Part shown: piece after piece, positions 9,497 through 18,107 of the stretch
Position numbering within the stretch: the stretch's first letter is position 1
How the letters are laid out: each line of letters starts with the position of its first letter
Origin: Roseibium sp. MMSF_3544
GTDB lineage: Bacteria; Pseudomonadota; Alphaproteobacteria; Rhizobiales; Stappiaceae
Direction: 5' to 3'
NCBI RefSeq assembly: GCF_030732845.1
Contig: NZ_JASHKA010000005.1
Span: forward strand, 1-64,000
Length of the DNA stretch: 64,000 nt
Notes under the pieces: generated by a model
Databases searched by the model: none
What the model saw: only the letters and a program-made list of their open reading frames with translations
Told to the model about the DNA's origin: nothing
Made by a program: the position numbers and the translations under genes

Positions 9497-11020
9497 CTAT
9501 TGATAAACAGCGGTATGCCGGCGCACCGGACGGAAACGGGTGTCCGTCAGCATGTCGGCTTCTTCGTCGGTCTCGTCTTCTTCGGAAATTTCGGCTTCCG
9601 CGGGCTTGAGCCAACCGATATGGCCAAGGGTCGCGGAATTGTTTCGATCCATCTGGACCGCAGAGGCACATCGTCTGGGAAGAGCGAGTTCGATCTCGTA
9701 CTCGATCTCGAGGCCCAGATAAAAATCTATGAGATCAAAGAGTTTTTCGGTCCATGGGTTTGGTTTGGTTCGCGTTGGCGGGAGAAACTTGCGGTACTCC
9801 TCAAGAGATTTTGTGAAGATCCGGATGCGGATCTTGTCGCTAACGCTGTAGATCCTGGCTCCAACAATCGTGTCCCTACCAAGCTGCCCGACCCCGCCGG
9901 GGCCGAAGCCGCCGATGCTGAGCTGGTCATCAGGCTCAAGATGCAGCCAAGTTCCAACACATTGGTCGATATCCACCCTTACGCCGAAGACACCGGCAAT
10001 GAGTGACTTGAGGCGTGCCGCGCTCTTGACCTTAGGTGATGTCAGTCCTGCATAAAGAAGTTTCAGCCTGTCATCGATCCGGTCCAGATCGGAATAAACC
10101 GGACTGCCGATACCGATGCCTGAACCAAGATATGCAAGGAACCGGTCATCGTCCTGGCGGTCATGCTGCACGATCGGCCGGGCATCGGCCCAGGCGCGGA
10201 AAAAGAGCTGAATGAAGCGGTTGTTGAAGACGTCAAGGAAACGCGGAAAGCTGTCTTCGCCGCGCAACCCGCGCATGATCGCTTCATCAGTCAAGGCGGA
10301 GGGCAGCGCACCTTGCGGGCCAAGGAGCCCGAGGAAACGTTCCATCAAGACAAGTCCACCGTCTGCATCCCGAGTCGCGCGCTCAATCGTTGACGTTGCG
10401 AATTCGCTGGAAGGGTCTTGTCCGAAACGGACGATATCTTCCATCAGGCGCCGGCTTTTGCCGATCCGTGGGGGGGCGGGTTCGTCCTCTTTTTTGGGGT
10501 CAATGCCGTTGGTGTCGGCGCCGGGAGCTGTCTGTCCCTCCAGCATGCGCAAAACGGCAAGGAGATCATGCCCGCCGGGATGCTCTCGAATGCGCTCGCT
10601 AAGCGCTGCCAGCAAGGACGCATATTGCTGCTGCACCGGAACTTCTATCCGCGGTTCAGCTGGCGGTTCAGGCTCTTCCGCAGGGTCCTCCGTGACCGGG
10701 GCTTCAGCGGTTTCTTCCTGTTCCGAAGGGTCCGGTTCTGAGACGTCCGAAGGTGCCTCGGCTTCGGACGGCTCGACATCGCTTTCTACCGTGTGCGGTT
10801 CGGGCGCGGGCGATATTATCGCGTCTTCAGCCGCTTCAAGGCCATCAGGTGTTTCCGTCTCATCCGTATAGGGGGCGGGCAGGGGCTCCTGGTCGGTGTC
10901 TTCGCTATCGGGCCAGACGGAAGGAGACGATGCGAATTGCACAACGGTCTTGTCGCCCGATGCTGCGGGCGCCTTGGGTCTGACCTGCGTGGTCTCTTCC
11001 TTGTTGTCGGCGTCGCTCAT
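9497..11020 (-). CDS. tssG: T6SS baseplate protein TssG with long acidic N-terminal extension
   Basis: TssG (ImpH/VasB) is a wedge component of the T6SS baseplate, bound to TssF, TssE and TssK. The protein has 507 residues; typical TssG is about 330. The extra length is an N-terminal region (about 1-165) rich in Glu, Pro, Asp and Ala that looks disordered. The TssG core runs from about residue 175 to 490 (RIGKSRRLMEDIVRFGQDP, then FNNRFIQLFFRAW, then GGFGPGGVGQLGRDTIVGAR). ATG 11020 was chosen because it overlaps the tssF stop in an ATGA junction and has AAGGG upstream; an open frame continues further upstream but lies inside tssF. The function of the extension is unknown. Confidence 0.9.
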   Translation of the reverse strand: MSDADNKEETTQVRPKAPAASGDKTVVQFASSPSVWPDSEDTDQEPLPAPYTDETETPDGLEAAEDAIISPAPEPHTVESDVEPSEAEAPSDVSEPDPSEQEETAEAPVTEDPAEEPEPPAEPRIEVPVQQQYASLLAALSERIREHPGGHDLLAVLRMLEGQTAPGADTNGIDPKKEDEPAPPRIGKSRRLMEDIVRFGQDPSSEFATSTIERATRDADGGLVLMERFLGLLGPQGALPSALTDEAIMRGLRGEDSFPRFLDVFNNRFIQLFFRAWADARPIVQHDRQDDDRFLAYLGSGIGIGSPVYSDLDRIDDRLKLLYAGLTSPKVKSAARLKSLIAGVFGVRVDIDQCVGTWLHLEPDDQLSIGGFGPGGVGQLGRDTIVGARIYSVSDKIRIRIFTKSLEEYRKFLPPTRTKPNPWTEKLFDLIDFYLGLEIEYEIELALPRRCASAVQMDRNNSATLGHIGWLKPAEAEISEEDETDEEADMLTDTRFRPVRRHTAVYQ

Positions 11021-13014
11021 AGGATCCCTTTTGCGCCGATCCTCGGCGGCCACTTCATGATTGTGCCGCGTTCCGTCGTTGCGATCACGCATTGCGTGAA
11101 GTGATTGATGGACGCGTACTCGGCGATAAACCGGTCAAGAACAGCGCCGAGAAGAAATGCGCTCGCACCTTCGAAAGCCTTGTCGTCGAGCGTGACCGTG
11201 ACTTCAAGCCCGCGGGCGACACCTGTTCCCGATTTTTGCTGCAGGCGACGCACCACGGGACGTGTCGAAACAGATCTGACCGACTGCGCCTGGCGGTCGG
11301 CAGCATTGTCGGAAAGAGGCGCAAAAATGCTCAGGATATCCGCGAAGGACCGGCCGTCGCGGCCGGCGGCATCATGAATCAGCCCGGTGTGGTTGAGAGC
11401 AAGAATGTTGATAAGCCGCCAGGAAATTGCACCGGCATGCCCTTCTTCGCCAAGTCTTTCATTGTACGACAAGAGTGGCGGGCGAGGCGATGTTGGTCCG
11501 GCAACGCAATCGACCTTGAGGCTGACATCTTCCAGGATTCGAAAGTCGCCAATGGACGACTTATCCGGATTCGTGCCGACAGGCAGGTCTGCGGCCAGGG
11601 CCCGGTTGGAGGCCATGACTTTCAGAGAGAGTTCCGCAAGCCTCTTGTTGCCGCTTTGCAGAAGGGCTGCTGCTTGCGCCCCGCTTGAAATCGTGACGAA
11701 GGTTTCCGTACCGATATAGGAACTGGGCTGCATCCGCCGAACTTCGCTGGACGACTGGCGGCGAGGCAGGCGGCGAATGGTATAGAACCATTCATGTCCG
11801 GCTTTCTCCGTGTCCGGGGCAACGCTGTAAAGCGGTTCGACGACCCTTTTCTCGCCTCCTGAAAAATGTGCGTTCACCTCGGTGACGGAATGCACTTCGT
11901 AGTCGAGAGGGCGCGTCCGGTCCGTTATCACGGCGAACTCGTGTTGCCCTTTCTTGATCGGCACCCGGTCGGTAGGCCGCTCGAACAGATTGACGGCCGG
12001 TGCGCTATGGAGCGAGAAGATCTTGTGCTCGACATGGGCCGGCAGGCGCGTATCAGCCTCGTCAAATACGAAAACAATCTCGAATGACTTTGCCTTGACC
12101 CGATCCAGATAGCGGCGCAGACCGGTGAGGCGAAAGCCAAGAAAGCTGCGTGGAAAGTTGAAGTAGTCTCTGAGGTAATCGAAACCGACGAACATACGAC
12201 GGTCATTACGCAAGAGAGCGTCTTCCTCATCGAAGCCCAATTGTTCGATTGCGGTGATCGGCAGCCGCTGCAGGGTCGCTTGACCGAACGCATCTTCCGT
12301 TCGCAGGTAAACTGCGATCGTATGGCCGAAAATCTGTTCGTAGATTTTGGCAGCGAGGTCAATCGGGCCGATCAGCCGGATCGGTAGCTCGTCGATCCGG
12401 CAGCCGGAAACCTGGTATTCGGGTTTCTTGAGCGCCTCTTCCTCGGAGACTTCATTCTCCGGGTCTTCCGCCATCCGGTGCGTGAGCTTTATGGAAAGTC
12501 CGGCACGTGCGCGCCGGTCTTCCGCCATATCAGCACCCAGTCCGGACACCTGCGCTGCTGAGCTCAAATACTTGGCGCCCGTGAGTTGCAAGGGCGTCAT
12601 CACAATTGGGGCTGCCAAGGTGAAACGGCATCTGACTTCGCCCTGTCTTTCCCGAAAGACGGCCTCCATCGGCGCATGCCGGTCGATCTTGATCCCGGCC
12701 CTAAGGTTGGCATCGCCGTATTTGGGCGTAACGCGGGCGAGCACCATGGAAGGAATGGGGGCTAGTGCGGTCGGGTAAAGTTGCTCAAAAAGGTTGGACG
12801 TAAACTCGGCGAATTCATGCTTCATCTTGAGCTGAACGCGCGCCGCCAGGTAAGCGGTGCCTTCCAAGAGCCCCGACAGCATCGGGTCGGAGCGGTCTTC
12901 CAGCAGCCCGCCAAGACGTTCGGCAACGGCCGGGTAAGCCTCCGCAAAAGCTGCGCCCTGTTCGCGCAGATAGATCAGTTCCTGATTGTAAAGGTCCAGA
13001 AATTCCCGGTTCAT
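11017..13014 (-). CDS. tssF: T6SS baseplate protein TssF
   Basis: TssF (ImpG/VasA) is the large wedge subunit of the T6SS baseplate. The 665-residue length is normal. The N-terminus MNREFLDLYNQELIYLREQG and the nearby LYPTALAPIPSMVLA segment are typical of the family. The gene overlaps both neighbours by four bases (ATGA with tssE upstream and tssG downstream), so tssE-tssF-tssG are translationally coupled, as expected for subunits of one wedge. Confidence 0.96.
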   Translation of the reverse strand: MNREFLDLYNQELIYLREQGAAFAEAYPAVAERLGGLLEDRSDPMLSGLLEGTAYLAARVQLKMKHEFAEFTSNLFEQLYPTALAPIPSMVLARVTPKYGDANLRAGIKIDRHAPMEAVFRERQGEVRCRFTLAAPIVMTPLQLTGAKYLSSAAQVSGLGADMAEDRRARAGLSIKLTHRMAEDPENEVSEEEALKKPEYQVSGCRIDELPIRLIGPIDLAAKIYEQIFGHTIAVYLRTEDAFGQATLQRLPITAIEQLGFDEEDALLRNDRRMFVGFDYLRDYFNFPRSFLGFRLTGLRRYLDRVKAKSFEIVFVFDEADTRLPAHVEHKIFSLHSAPAVNLFERPTDRVPIKKGQHEFAVITDRTRPLDYEVHSVTEVNAHFSGGEKRVVEPLYSVAPDTEKAGHEWFYTIRRLPRRQSSSEVRRMQPSSYIGTETFVTISSGAQAAALLQSGNKRLAELSLKVMASNRALAADLPVGTNPDKSSIGDFRILEDVSLKVDCVAGPTSPRPPLLSYNERLGEEGHAGAISWRLINILALNHTGLIHDAAGRDGRSFADILSIFAPLSDNAADRQAQSVRSVSTRPVVRRLQQKSGTGVARGLEVTVTLDDKAFEGASAFLLGAVLDRFIAEYASINHFTQCVIATTERGTIMKWPPRIGAKGIL

Positions 13015-13562
13015 CCAGTCGCCCCGATAATCTTGATGCGACCGAAAGCAGGGTCGACATCAGCTATGAATTCGCTGCCGATCCGGACCGGATCGCAGCG
13101 GATCTCGGCCTTGATCAGGAACCGGACCTTGAAGGTTTCGCTCTCTACGTTTTCATCGCGCACGACCTGCAGGGTGCGCGGCTCCATCCGCGGCTCGAAG
13201 CGAATGAGCGCCTCACGGATATCGTCAGCCAGTCTTTCGATCCGGATCGTGTCGACGACATGCACCGAGAGGTCCGGGAGGCCGAAGTTCAAGATGGAGT
13301 TTTCCACTTCCGGAAAATCGGAAAGATCCTGGGTGGAATTGAGATTCACCGTATTGAGCAGCGCCTGGAGGTCGCGTCTGACTTCAGCCAGAAGGGTTTG
13401 TTCGGACACTCCGTAGGAGCGTGACAAGCGACGTCCCGATTTGAGCGATTTGGCCTTGGAGACCTCTTTCTGGCGCTCTTGTGCTGCCTTGTAGTCCGGG
13501 TCGTCCATCGCCCGGAAGGCCCACATCAGCGGCGAGTGCATTTTCACATTTGATTTTGCCAT
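13011..13562 (-). CDS. tssE: T6SS baseplate protein TssE
   Basis: TssE is the gp25-like baseplate protein that starts sheath polymerisation. It has 183 residues with the gp25 domain at about 70-175. The family signature is visible in the stretch ending DLSDFPEVENSILNFGLPDL and in IREALIRFEPRM, where the Glu of the EPR-type motif is kept. ATG 13562 was chosen over an in-frame TTG two codons upstream; neither has a strong ribosome-binding site. It is the first gene after the terminator that follows hcp, so it either has its own promoter nearby or depends on read-through. Confidence 0.93.
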   Translation of the reverse strand: MAKSNVKMHSPLMWAFRAMDDPDYKAAQERQKEVSKAKSLKSGRRLSRSYGVSEQTLLAEVRRDLQALLNTVNLNSTQDLSDFPEVENSILNFGLPDLSVHVVDTIRIERLADDIREALIRFEPRMEPRTLQVVRDENVESETFKVRFLIKAEIRCDPVRIGSEFIADVDPAFGRIKIIGATG

Positions 13563-13656
13563 CGGCAACGCTCACGCGACTCCAGCCCCGAATGATCCGC
13601 AAGAGGCCTGACGGCAAGAAACTGGTTCTTTCGCCCTGTTTGAAGACCACGCCCCT

Positions 13657-13690
13657 AAAAAACCGGCTGCCGCCCATGCGGGCGGCAGCC
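13657..13690 (-). terminator. strong intrinsic terminator after hcp
   Basis: On the minus strand a perfect 10-base stem (13681-13690 with 13665-13674, 6-base loop) is followed by GG and six T (13662-13657). It lies 16 bases past the hcp stop and upstream of tssE. It would separate abundant hcp message from the baseplate genes. Confidence 0.85.
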
Positions 13691-13705
13691 AACTCGGCAA
13701 ATGCC

Positions 13706-14191
13706 TTATTTCTTTTCGTTCGCAGCAATGTCCCATGCGAATTCCGGAGCTGCACCCTTGGAACCATCCGGCTTCTGTTCGGTGTAGATGAGTTTGTATT
13801 CACCGAAGTTCAGCGTGGTGTTTTCCGTGATGCGGTCGTCGGAACCGCTGCCGCCGGTCGAAATGCTGGTGACAATGATGTCCTTCATTTCGATCTTGAT
13901 GTACTCGAGCGGATTGTCGCCCGCAGCCTTGCGGCAGTAGAACCAGCCAGCCGGGATGTGTTTACCCGTCGACAGGTGCTGCATCAGAACCGGTGTCGAT
14001 TTGTCGACGTACTTGGTAATGCTCAGATCCTGGAAATGTGCCTTACCGGAACCGGAACCGGAACCCATGTGCGTGGTGCCGGACTGCGATGCGCCCCAGG
14101 ACCAGGACAGAATGTCGATCTCGTCCTTGTGGGTTTTGTCCTGAGCTTCACCCTTGATGCCTTCAAGTTTCAGAAAATAATCAACAGCCAT
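13706..14191 (-). CDS. hcp: T6SS inner-tube protein Hcp (TssD)
   Basis: Hcp forms the hexameric rings of the T6SS tube and is secreted with VgrG. The protein has 161 residues, normal for the family. The N-terminus MAVDYFLKLEGIKGE, the DILSWSWG strand and the HIPAGWFYCRKAAG strand are typical. A Ser/Gly-rich loop (GSGSGSGK) lies near residue 45. The start has an AGAGGA ribosome-binding site nine bases upstream. Two hairpins lie between tssC and this gene and a strong terminator follows it, so hcp can accumulate as its own short message. Confidence 0.96.
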   Translation of the reverse strand: MAVDYFLKLEGIKGEAQDKTHKDEIDILSWSWGASQSGTTHMGSGSGSGKAHFQDLSITKYVDKSTPVLMQHLSTGKHIPAGWFYCRKAAGDNPLEYIKIEMKDIIVTSISTGGSGSDDRITENTTLNFGEYKLIYTEQKPDGSKGAAPEFAWDIAANEKK

Positions 14192-14315
14192 TTTGAATAA
14201 TCCTCTTTGTAGTTATGCCGGAAATGATTGGCCGGCGTCGTAATTCCAATTATTGACATCTACCTCGGACCTTCTGGTCCAAACCCCTGGGCGCGTTCGC
14301 GTCTCGTTTGCACCT

Positions 14316-14385
14316 CCACCCGGTAAAACCGGGGTGCATCCTGGAGGGATGCCTGCCGGTCGGACGGGCAATCGCCCGACCGGCA
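14316..14385 (-). promoter_or_regulatory. two hairpins in the tssC-hcp spacer
   Basis: A perfect 10-base inverted repeat pairs 14354-14363 with 14376-14385. A second imperfect one lies between about 14316 and 14336 (CACCCGGT with ACCGGGGTG). Neither is followed by a clear T-run on the minus strand. They look more like RNA processing or stabilising structures than full terminators. The rest of the 205-base spacer shows nothing else I can name. Confidence 0.55.
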
Positions 14386-14396
14386 ATTCTTGAAAA

Positions 14397-15920
14397 TCAA
14401 TTGCCGTCTTGCGGAATTCTCGAGGCGAGGCTCATACCGATATCCATGCCTTCGAGTTGATAGTGCGGGCGCAGGAAGAACTGGGCCCTGTAGTAACCCG
14501 GATTTTCCTCGTCATCGATAATCGTGACCTTTGCCTCGCGGAGCGGCTTACGTGCTTTGGTTTCCTCGGTCGAATTGTCCGGGTCGCCGTCAACGTAGTC
14601 CATGATCCAGTCGTTCAGCCAACGCTGCAGCTGTGCAGATTCCTTGGTCGAACCGATCTTGTTGCGCACCATCACTTTCAGATAGTGGGCAAACCGCGTG
14701 GTTGCGAACATGTAGGGCAGCCTTGCTGAAAGGTTGTCCGAAGCGGTCGCATCCTTACCGTCAGGTCCGGAGAACTGACGCGGCTTGAAGACCGACTGTG
14801 CACCCAGGAAGGCAGCCTGGTCGGTGTTCTTGCGGTGGATCAGCGGGATCAGGCCAAGACGCGAAATCTCATGCTCGCGGCGATCGGAAATCGCGATCTC
14901 AGCCGGACATTTCTGATCAACGCCACCGTCATCCGTTTCAAAGACGTGCGTGGGCAGGTCTTCCACAAGCCCGCCGCTTTCAACGCCGCGGATACGAACA
15001 GTCCAGCCGTACTCCTTGTAGGCACGGTTGATGTTGGTTGCCATGGCGTAGGCGGAGCTCATCCAGCCATAGTTTTCGTGGCTGTCTTCGCCGAACTCTT
15101 CCTCGAACGCGAACTCTTCCACGGGATCGGATTTCGCGCCGTAGGGCTGACGTGCCAGGACACGCGGCAGCGAGAGGCCCAGATAGCGGGAATCTTCCGA
15201 TTCCCTGAGCGTACGCCACTGTGCATGGATTTCGGTGTCGAAAACTTTGGACAGGTCGCGCTTTGCCGGCAATTCAGTCCAGCTTTCCATTTGCATGAGC
15301 TGAGGATCAGCCGCTGCAAGGAAAGGAGCGTGTGCCGCTGCTGCGATCTTCGCCATACCGCGCAAGACTGTAATGTCCTGCGGGTCGTAGGAGAACTCGT
15401 AGTCGCCGACAAGACAACCATAAGGCTGACCGCCAAGTTGGCCGAATTCGGCTTCGTAGATCTGCTTGAACAGCGGGCTCTGGTCCCACTTGGCACCACG
15501 ATAGCTCTTGAAGACGCCGGCAAGTTCCCGTTTGGAAATGTTCAGGAACTGCAGTTTCAAAGACGCATCTGTTTCCGAATTGTGGACCAGATAGTCGATG
15601 CCACGCCACGCGCTTTCAAGTTTCTGGAACTTGGGAGCGTGGATGATCTCGTTCACCTGCGCCGTCAACTTCTCGTCAAGCTTGGCGATCATCTCGTCGA
15701 TCGTGTCATACACGTCGTCCTTGATCAGCGCCTGGTCCGAAAGAGCCTCCGACAGGAACGTCGACATCGCGTTGTCAACGAGTTCGTTGGCCGTTTCATT
15801 CTCGCTCTTGATGCGGAAATTCTGTTTCAGAATGGAAGCGAATTCCTCGGGGCTTTTTTCACCCGTGGCTTCGCCGGCAGCTGCACCACTCGTTTGAGCG
15901 CTCGTATCGGTGTTGCTCAT
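14397..15920 (-). CDS. tssC: T6SS sheath large subunit TssC
   Basis: TssC (VipB/ImpC) with TssB forms the contractile cytosolic sheath. The 507-residue length is normal. Recognisable stretches include FQKLESAWRGIDYLVHNSET, the YGCLVGDYEFSYDPQDITVL strand, and the C-terminal half with RLPYMFATTRFAHYLKVMVR and FFLRPHYQLEGMDIGMSLAS. The first 40 residues are acidic and Ala-rich. Its ATG directly follows the tssB stop (TAAATG), so the two subunits are coupled. A hairpin-rich spacer separates it from hcp. Confidence 0.97.
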   Translation of the reverse strand: MSNTDTSAQTSGAAAGEATGEKSPEEFASILKQNFRIKSENETANELVDNAMSTFLSEALSDQALIKDDVYDTIDEMIAKLDEKLTAQVNEIIHAPKFQKLESAWRGIDYLVHNSETDASLKLQFLNISKRELAGVFKSYRGAKWDQSPLFKQIYEAEFGQLGGQPYGCLVGDYEFSYDPQDITVLRGMAKIAAAAHAPFLAAADPQLMQMESWTELPAKRDLSKVFDTEIHAQWRTLRESEDSRYLGLSLPRVLARQPYGAKSDPVEEFAFEEEFGEDSHENYGWMSSAYAMATNINRAYKEYGWTVRIRGVESGGLVEDLPTHVFETDDGGVDQKCPAEIAISDRREHEISRLGLIPLIHRKNTDQAAFLGAQSVFKPRQFSGPDGKDATASDNLSARLPYMFATTRFAHYLKVMVRNKIGSTKESAQLQRWLNDWIMDYVDGDPDNSTEETKARKPLREAKVTIIDDEENPGYYRAQFFLRPHYQLEGMDIGMSLASRIPQDGN

Positions 15921-16472
15921 TTATGCCTCCTCTTTGTCGCCTTCCGCAGCGCCATCATCCGACTTCCCCTTGTCGGCTTCCATCTGCTGGGCAAGCGCAG
16001 CCATCAGCGCGGGGTCGCGTGTCAGCTCCTCCAGCTGACTGATTGCCTGAACACGACCGTCCATCATCGTGCGCAGTGACGCCAGGCTGTTGCGCGCATC
16101 CAGCAGTTTCTTGAGAGCCGGAACCTGCTCTGCAACCTTGCCGGGCGTGAAGTCGTCCATGTTCTTGAATTTCAACTGGACGCTCATCTTGGAATTGTCT
16201 TCACCTGAGAGCTTGTCTTCCACCGTGAAGGACGTGCCAGGTTCAATGGCTTCCATACGCTTGGTAAAATTGTCCATGTCGATATCGAGGAACTTGCGCT
16301 CATCAATGTCAGACTTTTCAACGCCAGGGCTATCTCCCGAAAGATCGGCCATAACGCCCATCACAAAGGGCAGCTCGACTTTCTGTTCCGCGTCAAATGG
16401 ATCTTCGTAAAAAATATGGACCCGCGGAGGCCTGTTGCGCTTAATGAAGCTTTGCCCGCTATTTGATGCCAT
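15921..16472 (-). CDS. tssB: T6SS sheath small subunit TssB
   Basis: TssB (VipA/ImpB) is the small sheath subunit that holds the ClpV-binding surface together with TssC. The protein has 183 residues. ATG 16472 was chosen because AAAGG lies eight bases upstream and the sequence then begins as family members do (SFIKRNRPPRVHIFYEDP). The open frame continues 15 codons upstream without family similarity. The segments DRKFLD-like ERKFLDIDMDNF and FKNMDDFTPGKVAEQVPAL are typical. The C-terminus is charged and Gly/Asp-rich. It is the first gene of the sheath-hcp unit. Confidence 0.96.
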   Translation of the reverse strand: MASNSGQSFIKRNRPPRVHIFYEDPFDAEQKVELPFVMGVMADLSGDSPGVEKSDIDERKFLDIDMDNFTKRMEAIEPGTSFTVEDKLSGEDNSKMSVQLKFKNMDDFTPGKVAEQVPALKKLLDARNSLASLRTMMDGRVQAISQLEELTRDPALMAALAQQMEADKGKSDDGAAEGDKEEA

Positions 16473-16753
16473 TGTACTTGCCTTTCGTATTCTTGACCTC
16501 GGAATAAAGTTGGTCAAATTCAGTCAAATACTCGCGCAGGGCGTATTTAATATTTTTGCCTGTTAATTCTGCGCTTTATCTAATGATTTACATTTACTTC
16601 GTTTGCTTCGGATTTGAAGTGATCACAGTCACATCATCGTCGCTTTACAATTTTTCCTCAAATATTGAGGACCTGTTGGGCTCCTGTGTCAAGGACAAGA
16701 GTGCAAACTCCAAATGCGTAAATGCCTCTCGTCCGATTGAGATGATCTTCACC
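16473..16753 (-). promoter_or_regulatory. AT-rich spacer upstream of tssB
   Basis: These 281 bases between tssA and tssB are visibly richer in A and T than the flanking genes and hold no credible gene. They very likely carry the promoter of the tssB-tssC-hcp unit. I looked for a sigma-54 type -24/-12 pattern and did not find a convincing one. Confidence 0.45.
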
Positions 16754-18037
16754 TCATTCATCTTCTGGTCGCAGGAACAGGTTGAGCAGGCCGGTAAAGG
16801 ATCCGGAACTCATGTTCTGAGCTTCGTCCAGAAGCATTGGTATCGGGCTCGTTGGCTCGTTTGCCGAGTAGTAGCCCTTGACTGCCGAGATACCCTTGAT
16901 CGCGTCAGCACGGCTTTCGATTACCAGAACGGAAAAGTCATCGATGTTGCCTAGATCACGTTCTTCGCCTTCGTTGAGTTCGAGCAGTCTGTCGTTTGAA
17001 AGCTGGAGTCCGCTGGCGCCGAGAATGAGCGAGACCTCATCAAATCTTCGCGGCATCAGTATCTTCAATGCGTCGAGGTAGGACTTGCCGACGAGACCAC
17101 GCGCCTCGCGCACCAGAAACAGGGCAGGGTGCGAGGGCTCACGATTGGCAAAATAATCTTCAACCGCGTCGAGGATCAGTTTGGCCTGGGCAGCATTCCT
17201 GATTTCCAGATTTGACGTCGCAGACGGACCGGCCTCGGCAGAGTCTTCTGAATCGGTTCCCTCAGCAGCCTCTTCAGCTTCTTCCGGGGACATGCGTCCC
17301 AGACGTAGATTCAGTTCAGCTTCCATTTCGTTCAGAAGCGTGCAGAGGTTCTCATAATTGGGAGGCGCAGCCTTTGCCTCGGCTTCCTTCAGCTTGTCGG
17401 TACAGGTCTGAGCGATTGCCTCAAGTTCGTCGGGCAATTCGGACAGATCCTTCAGGACATCGTCGATGACCTCCTGCTCCAGTTCGCCTGAGGTTAGCGC
17501 AGCCTCGATCGCGCCGAGGGAGATTGTATGTTCATCGGGGCGGGCGGTCGCATCACCATTTGCGATTTGTATTGCGCGGTAGCTGATCGGGCCGCTGCGC
17601 CGGGTCTTCAAGAGAGGTGCTGCTTCTAGCGGCAGAACAACGGTCGGGCGATTGTTGAGCGATTCGAGCGCTCCAACGCGCTCCATGAAGCCGAAGTCCG
17701 CATCCATCGGGTGAACGGTATCCCAATGGTCTTCGAGCAATTTTCGCACGATCCTGATGACGTTTGCGAACAGGTGCAACTGGCCGTTCAACAGGGCGAA
17801 CTGGGACAACATGATCAGCAACCGGAGGTCTCTCGATTGCTTGAGGAAGCCCTCCATTTGCTTGAAGATGTCGGTGAACTCGATTTCGGACCGGTCGAAG
17901 TCGGTAAAACGCTCGGGCAGCATCTCTTCGCAGGAATCCATGAGCGCTGCAAACGCCGGCTCTGTATCGTAGAGATCCGGGCCGCATCCGGCGCCAGGCG
18001 ACAATTCGCTGCCATATGTTTCCGGATCGAAATTCAT
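16754..18037 (-). CDS. tssA: T6SS protein TssA (ImpA family)
   Basis: TssA proteins prime or cap sheath-tube polymerisation. This one has 427 residues and a typical ImpA N-terminal domain at about 10-130: GCGPDLYDTEPAF near the start and LEDHWDTVHPMDAD near residue 103 are the family hallmarks. A Glu-rich segment (about 255-275) separates this from the C-terminal part, which I cannot assign to one of the described TssA subclasses. It is followed by the AT-rich spacer before tssB and preceded by the OmpA-like gene, all in one direction. Confidence 0.92.
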   Translation of the reverse strand: MNFDPETYGSELSPGAGCGPDLYDTEPAFAALMDSCEEMLPERFTDFDRSEIEFTDIFKQMEGFLKQSRDLRLLIMLSQFALLNGQLHLFANVIRIVRKLLEDHWDTVHPMDADFGFMERVGALESLNNRPTVVLPLEAAPLLKTRRSGPISYRAIQIANGDATARPDEHTISLGAIEAALTSGELEQEVIDDVLKDLSELPDELEAIAQTCTDKLKEAEAKAAPPNYENLCTLLNEMEAELNLRLGRMSPEEAEEAAEGTDSEDSAEAGPSATSNLEIRNAAQAKLILDAVEDYFANREPSHPALFLVREARGLVGKSYLDALKILMPRRFDEVSLILGASGLQLSNDRLLELNEGEERDLGNIDDFSVLVIESRADAIKGISAVKGYYSANEPTSPIPMLLDEAQNMSSGSFTGLLNLFLRPEDE

Positions 18038-18065
18038 CTAAATGCTCTGCCCCAAGAATGCATGT

Positions 18066-18091
18066 CCCTGCCGGATTTCGCTCCGGCAGGG
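18066..18091 (-). promoter_or_regulatory. hairpin between the OmpA-like gene and tssA
   Basis: A perfect 10-base stem (18066-18075 with 18082-18091, 6-base loop) lies between the two leftward genes. No T-run follows on the minus strand, so it may be an RNA processing or attenuation element rather than a terminator. Confidence 0.5.
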
Positions 18092-18107
18092 CAAATTTTG
18101 AAAAACT

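Noticed and set aside
14835-16079. 414-codon rightward open frame
   Set aside because: It lies opposite tssC and tssB, both unmistakable. Its predicted sequence is Arg/His/Cys-rich and unlike a real protein.
16473-16753. sigma-54 promoter for the sheath operon
   Set aside because: T6SS genes are sometimes sigma-54 dependent, but I found no TGGCAC-N5-TTGCA-like pair on the minus strand.
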